7,988 bases of DNA, taken from contig JAUZQA010000177.1 of NCBI GenBank assembly GCA_030705665.1, forward strand, positions 1-7,988, given 5' to 3'. A program made the position numbers and the translations under genes. The DNA comes from Bacillota bacterium (GTDB taxonomy: Bacteria > Bacillota > Bacilli > Bacillales_B > DSM-18226). Positions 6,655 to 7,988 of this stretch are shown here, piece by piece; within the stretch, counting starts at the first letter, position 1; every line of letters starts with the position of its first letter. Below the pieces are notes generated by a model. That model was not told where the DNA came from and searched no databases. It saw nothing but the letters and a program-made list of their open reading frames with translations.

Positions 6655-7320
6655 TTACCTCCACCCTTTAGAAAACAAAATAACGGGAATGGACTTTAGG
6701 AAAATTTTCGCATCAAGTAAAAAGGAATAATGTCTTATATAATATAAATCTAGTTCAAGTTTTTCCCTTGGAGTTAAATCATAGCCCCCATTAATTTGTG
6801 CCCAACCGGTTATTCCCGGTTTTACCTGGAGCCGATCGCGAAAGGATGGAATCTCTTTTTCAAATTCATTAATAAAAATTAATCTTTCAGGACGCGGACC
6901 GATTAGTGACATATCCCCCCGAAGAATATTAATAAATTGTGGGATTTCATCAATTCGATATTTTCTCAAATAATAGCCAATTTTTGTGATTCGAGAATCG
7001 TTTTGCCGGGCCCATTGAGGACCGTTTGTTTCTGCATCAACATGCATTGTACGAAATTTGATAATCGAAAAAGGTCGCCCGGACTTTCCAATTCTTTCTT
7101 GTTTATAAAAAATAGGACCATTAGAGTCAATCTTGATTAAAAGTGAAACGATTAAAATAATGGGAGAAGAAACAAGTAATGCAAAAAAACTAATGAAGCT
7201 ATCAAGAAGTAGTTTGAAAAAGTCATAGAATATTTTTTCTTTGTGGTGCGTAATGTCTATGCTTTGTTCAATAACGTTTATTTGTTTTATTACTGTTCTT
7301 TTTCCGTCAAGAACCTTCAA
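6655..7320 (-). CDS. Monotopic phosphoglycosyl transferase (initiating sugar transferase, bacterial sugar transferase family)
   Basis: This 221-residue protein matches the catalytic domain of WcaJ/WbaP/PglC-type enzymes (PF02397). These move a sugar 1-phosphate from a UDP-sugar to undecaprenyl phosphate, starting the repeat unit. In order it shows a polar N-terminus (1-31), a reentrant membrane helix (about 32-63), GPIFYKQERIGKSGRPF (68-84), KFRTM (88-92), LRKYRIDEIPQ with the catalytic-type Asp124-Glu125 pair, LRGDMSLIGPRPE (133-145) and KPGITGWAQINGGYD (167-181). It lacks the four-helix, CoA_binding_3-like N-terminal half of long WcaJ forms but carries about 30 residues more than the shortest members. 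The start is TTG: an in-frame TGA lies at 7327-7329, the first in-frame ATG is deep in the catalytic domain, and AAGGGTGAG is 5 nt upstream. Sugar specificity (Glc, Gal or HexNAc) is not readable. It is the first gene of the operon. Confidence 0.93.
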   Translation of the reverse strand: MKVLDGKRTVIKQINVIEQSIDITHHKEKIFYDFFKLLLDSFISFFALLVSSPIILIVSLLIKIDSNGPIFYKQERIGKSGRPFSIIKFRTMHVDAETNGPQWARQNDSRITKIGYYLRKYRIDEIPQFINILRGDMSLIGPRPERLIFINEFEKEIPSFRDRLQVKPGITGWAQINGGYDLTPREKLELDLYYIRHYSFLLDAKIFLKSIPVILFSKGWR

Positions 7321-7325
7321 AATAG

Positions 7326-7334
7326 CTCACCCTT
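7326..7334 (-). promoter_or_regulatory. Ribosome-binding site that fixes a TTG start
   Basis: AAGGGTGAG on the minus strand lies 5 nt before the TTG at 7320-7318. With the in-frame TGA overlapping it (7327-7329), this leaves TTG as the only reasonable start for the phosphoglycosyl transferase. Confidence 0.75.
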
Positions 7335-7385
7335 ACTATGTATTTCAGTAATAAATTGAATTTTCGAAATAATAAATCTATGTAA

Positions 7386-7415
7386 AGTTTACCACATAAT
7401 GTTAAATAAGGACAA
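7386..7415 (-). promoter_or_regulatory. Candidate proximal sigma-A promoter of the polysaccharide operon
   Basis: On the minus strand TTGTCC (7415-7410) and TAAACT (7391-7386) are separated by 18 nt. A TGG directly before the -10 gives a TGnTAAACT extended -10. Each hexamer matches consensus at 4 of 6 positions. A start near 7379 would give a leader of about 60 nt. A short palindrome, GTAAA-G-TTTAC (7382-7392), overlaps the -10. Confidence 0.45.
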
Positions 7416-7459
7416 CTTCTAGATTACTTTTGAGGAAGATAAAAATAGACGAAATGTAT

Positions 7460-7487
7460 GAAGAGGGTGGCCCCAAAGTAGGACTTT
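7460..7487. other. Possible truncated hairpin element
   Basis: GGGTGGCCCC is followed by AAAGT-AGG-ACTTT (7475-7487), a 5-bp hairpin tip. A full symmetrical hairpin would need GGGGCCACCC after ACTTT, but the sequence continues ATATGATG. It resembles half of the GGTGgCcCCAAAAGT-type hairpins seen at ends of some Bacillota insertion sequences. That resemblance is from memory and unverified; no transposase remnant was seen. Confidence 0.2.
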
Positions 7488-7519
7488 ATATGATGTTTTT
7501 AATAAGTGTGTAAAATTCC

Positions 7520-7541
7520 TAATTGTAACTTTTTACAATTA
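7520..7541. promoter_or_regulatory. Perfect palindrome overlapping a promoter: candidate operator
   Basis: TAATTGTAA (7520-7528), a 4-nt spacer CTTT and TTACAATTA (7533-7541) form a perfect 9-bp-arm dyad. It covers part of the minus-strand TATAAT (7543-7538) and the expected start site near 7531, where a repressor would block RNA polymerase. The spacing does not match the TnrA or Rex consensus, and I cannot name the regulator. As RNA it would be a weak A/U hairpin, so a DNA site is the more likely reading. Confidence 0.45.
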
Positions 7542-7567
7542 TACCAATATTATGTTTATTTTGAAAA
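7538..7567 (-). promoter_or_regulatory. Candidate distal extended -10 promoter of the polysaccharide operon
   Basis: The minus strand reads TTGGTATAAT: a consensus TATAAT (7543-7538) with a TGn extension. The -35 is weak (TTTTCA at 18 nt, 7567-7562), as is common for extended -10 promoters. A start near 7531 would give a leader of about 210 nt before the TTG at 7320. The palindrome at 7520-7541 overlaps it. Confidence 0.5.
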
Positions 7568-7632
7568 TAAAGAGCATTTATTATTTAATTTGCCTGTCAG
7601 TTCTGGATTACTATACCCGTACTCAAGGAAAA

Positions 7633-7677
7633 TCGAGGAGCAAGGGCACAAATAAGAGCTAGGTGTCCTTCACTCGA
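7633..7677. other. Two-part stem-loop of unknown role
   Basis: TCGAG (7633-7637) pairs with CTCGA (7673-7677). Inside, after an asymmetric internal loop, AAGGGCAC (7642-7649) pairs with GTGTCCTT (7663-7670) including one pair that is G-U on the + strand RNA. The loop is 13 nt. No U-run follows on the + strand; the minus strand continues TTTTCC after the stem, a poor terminator tail. It may be a decayed repeat or a regulatory hairpin; nothing identifies it. Confidence 0.35.
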
Positions 7678-7715
7678 CTAAAAATGTTCAATCATCCCCG
7701 TGATCTTAGAAAAAA

Positions 7716-7724
7716 TGATAGAAT
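7716..7724 (+). promoter_or_regulatory. Candidate -10 for the amidotransferase gene
   Basis: TGATAGAAT is a TGn extension plus TAGAAT (5 of 6 to consensus). No recognisable -35 lies 17-18 nt upstream. A start near 7731 would give a leader of about 40 nt before the ATG at 7770. Confidence 0.4.
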
Positions 7725-7755
7725 CAAAGCAAATAGAACAGTTCAACTTGTTTTT

Positions 7756-7762
7756 GGGGGAA
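7756..7762 (+). promoter_or_regulatory. Ribosome-binding site of the amidotransferase gene
   Basis: GGGGGAA lies 7 nt before the ATG at 7770 and supports that start over the in-frame ATG four codons later. Confidence 0.65.
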
Positions 7763-7769
7763 TAGCAGA

Positions 7770-7988
7770 ATGCAAAAACCAATGATTGGCGTTGTGCCAT
7801 TGTATGACGAAACAAAGGAAAGCTATTGGATGTTGCCGAGTTATATGAAAGGAATAGAAGAGGCTGGAGGGATTCCTGTCATGCTGCCCCTCACGACAGA
7901 TAAAGAAACGATTCTGACATTGGCCGACACTTTCGATGGCTTTCTTTTTACCGGGGGACAAGATGTGAATCCCAATCTGTATGGAGAA
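7770..7988 (+). CDS. Class I glutamine amidotransferase-like, gamma-glutamyl-gamma-aminobutyrate hydrolase family (peptidase C26), 5' part
   Basis: Only the first 73 codons are present; the gene runs off the right edge. The translation starts MQKPMIGVVPLYDE, then YWMLPSYMKGIEEAGGIPVMLP (19-40) and DGFLFTGGQDVNPNLYGE (56-73). The order of conserved blocks is that of PuuD-like amidotransferases (Peptidase_C26, PF07722), whose N-terminal TGGxDvxPxLYGE segment shapes the oxyanion region. The catalytic Cys and His-Glu would lie beyond the window. Family members hydrolyse gamma-glutamyl amides such as gamma-glutamyl-GABA, but the substrate here is not determined. It is divergent from the polysaccharide operon and probably functionally unrelated. 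Confidence 0.9.
   Translation, partial: MQKPMIGVVPLYDETKESYWMLPSYMKGIEEAGGIPVMLPLTTDKETILTLADTFDGFLFTGGQDVNPNLYGE

Larger units (their letters stand above)
7321..7769. other. Divergent intergenic region (449 bp)
   Basis: No coding region was found. The interval separates the minus-strand polysaccharide operon from the + strand amidotransferase gene. It holds two candidate minus-strand promoters (7386-7415, 7538-7567), a palindrome (7520-7541), a half-hairpin (7460-7487), a longer stem-loop (7633-7677), and a + strand -10 (7719-7724). No tRNA, T-box or recognised riboswitch was found. Confidence 0.6.

Noticed and set aside
7295..7301. GTTCTTT matching the SinR half-site known from the B. subtilis eps promoter
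   Set aside because: It is a single copy within the coding region of the first gene, not in a promoter, and a 7-mer of this type is expected by chance.
7461..7474. AGAGGGTGGCCCC resembles the T-box core AGGGTGGnACCGCG
   Set aside because: Only the AGGGTGG part matches; the ACCGCG half, a downstream terminator with U-run and the specifier stem are absent, and the next + strand gene starts about 300 nt away.
7743..7961. Open frame on the minus strand opposite the amidotransferase gene
   Set aside because: It is antisense to a clear family match, has an atypical Cys/His/Phe-rich composition and no ribosome-binding site.
1..7988. CRISPR arrays, tRNA/rRNA genes, transposase genes, toxin-antitoxin or phage-defence genes
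   Set aside because: No regularly spaced repeats, cloverleaf sequences or matching protein motifs were seen on either strand.

Overview
The window is AT-rich bacterial DNA with Bacillota (Bacillaceae-like) character. Ribosome-binding sites are GGAGG-like, GTG and TTG starts occur beside ATG, the intrinsic terminator is A/T-flanked, and the lipoprotein signal peptide is of Gram-positive type. It carries a compact Wzx/Wzy-type surface- or exo-polysaccharide locus plus a sugar-nucleotide epimerase. Identity below family level, and the sugars involved, cannot be read from this sequence alone.

Layout. Positions 1-79 are the leader of galE. On the + strand lie galE (80-1081, UDP-glucose 4-epimerase) and a small orphan lipoprotein gene (1155-1499, GTG start). 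They converge on a five-gene minus-strand operon at a long, perfectly paired bidirectional terminator (1487-1539). In transcription order the operon encodes a monotopic phosphoglycosyl transferase (7320-6655, TTG start), two GT4 glycosyltransferases (6650-5514 and 5517-4396), a Wzx-type flippase (4375-2906) and a Wzy-type polymerase/ligase (2880-1546). Gene spacing is -4 to +25 nt, so one transcript is likely. The 449-bp gap 7321-7769 holds candidate promoters for this operon, a palindrome lying on one of them, two other hairpin-like elements, and a candidate promoter for the divergent + strand gene. That gene starts at 7770, is cut by the window end, and encodes a class I glutamine amidotransferase-like (peptidase C26/PuuD-type) protein.

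How the genes fit together (inference from families). GalE would supply UDP-Gal and, judging from Cys298, possibly UDP-GalNAc. The phosphoglycosyl transferase would load the first sugar phosphate on undecaprenyl phosphate, the two GT4 enzymes would add one or more sugars each, Wzx would flip the lipid-linked repeat and Wzy would polymerise it. No Wzz/kinase chain-length module and no modification enzymes lie in the window.

The most interesting non-coding signals are (1) a strong Shine-Dalgarno sequence placed too far from the lipoprotein GTG start but brought close by a 10-bp hairpin, (2) a perfect 9-bp-arm palindrome overlapping a TGnTATAAT promoter upstream of the polysaccharide operon, and (3) a G7 run in codons 13-15 of the first glycosyltransferase gene. 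No wholly new protein system is evident; the protein-coding content is recognisable apart from the orphan lipoprotein.
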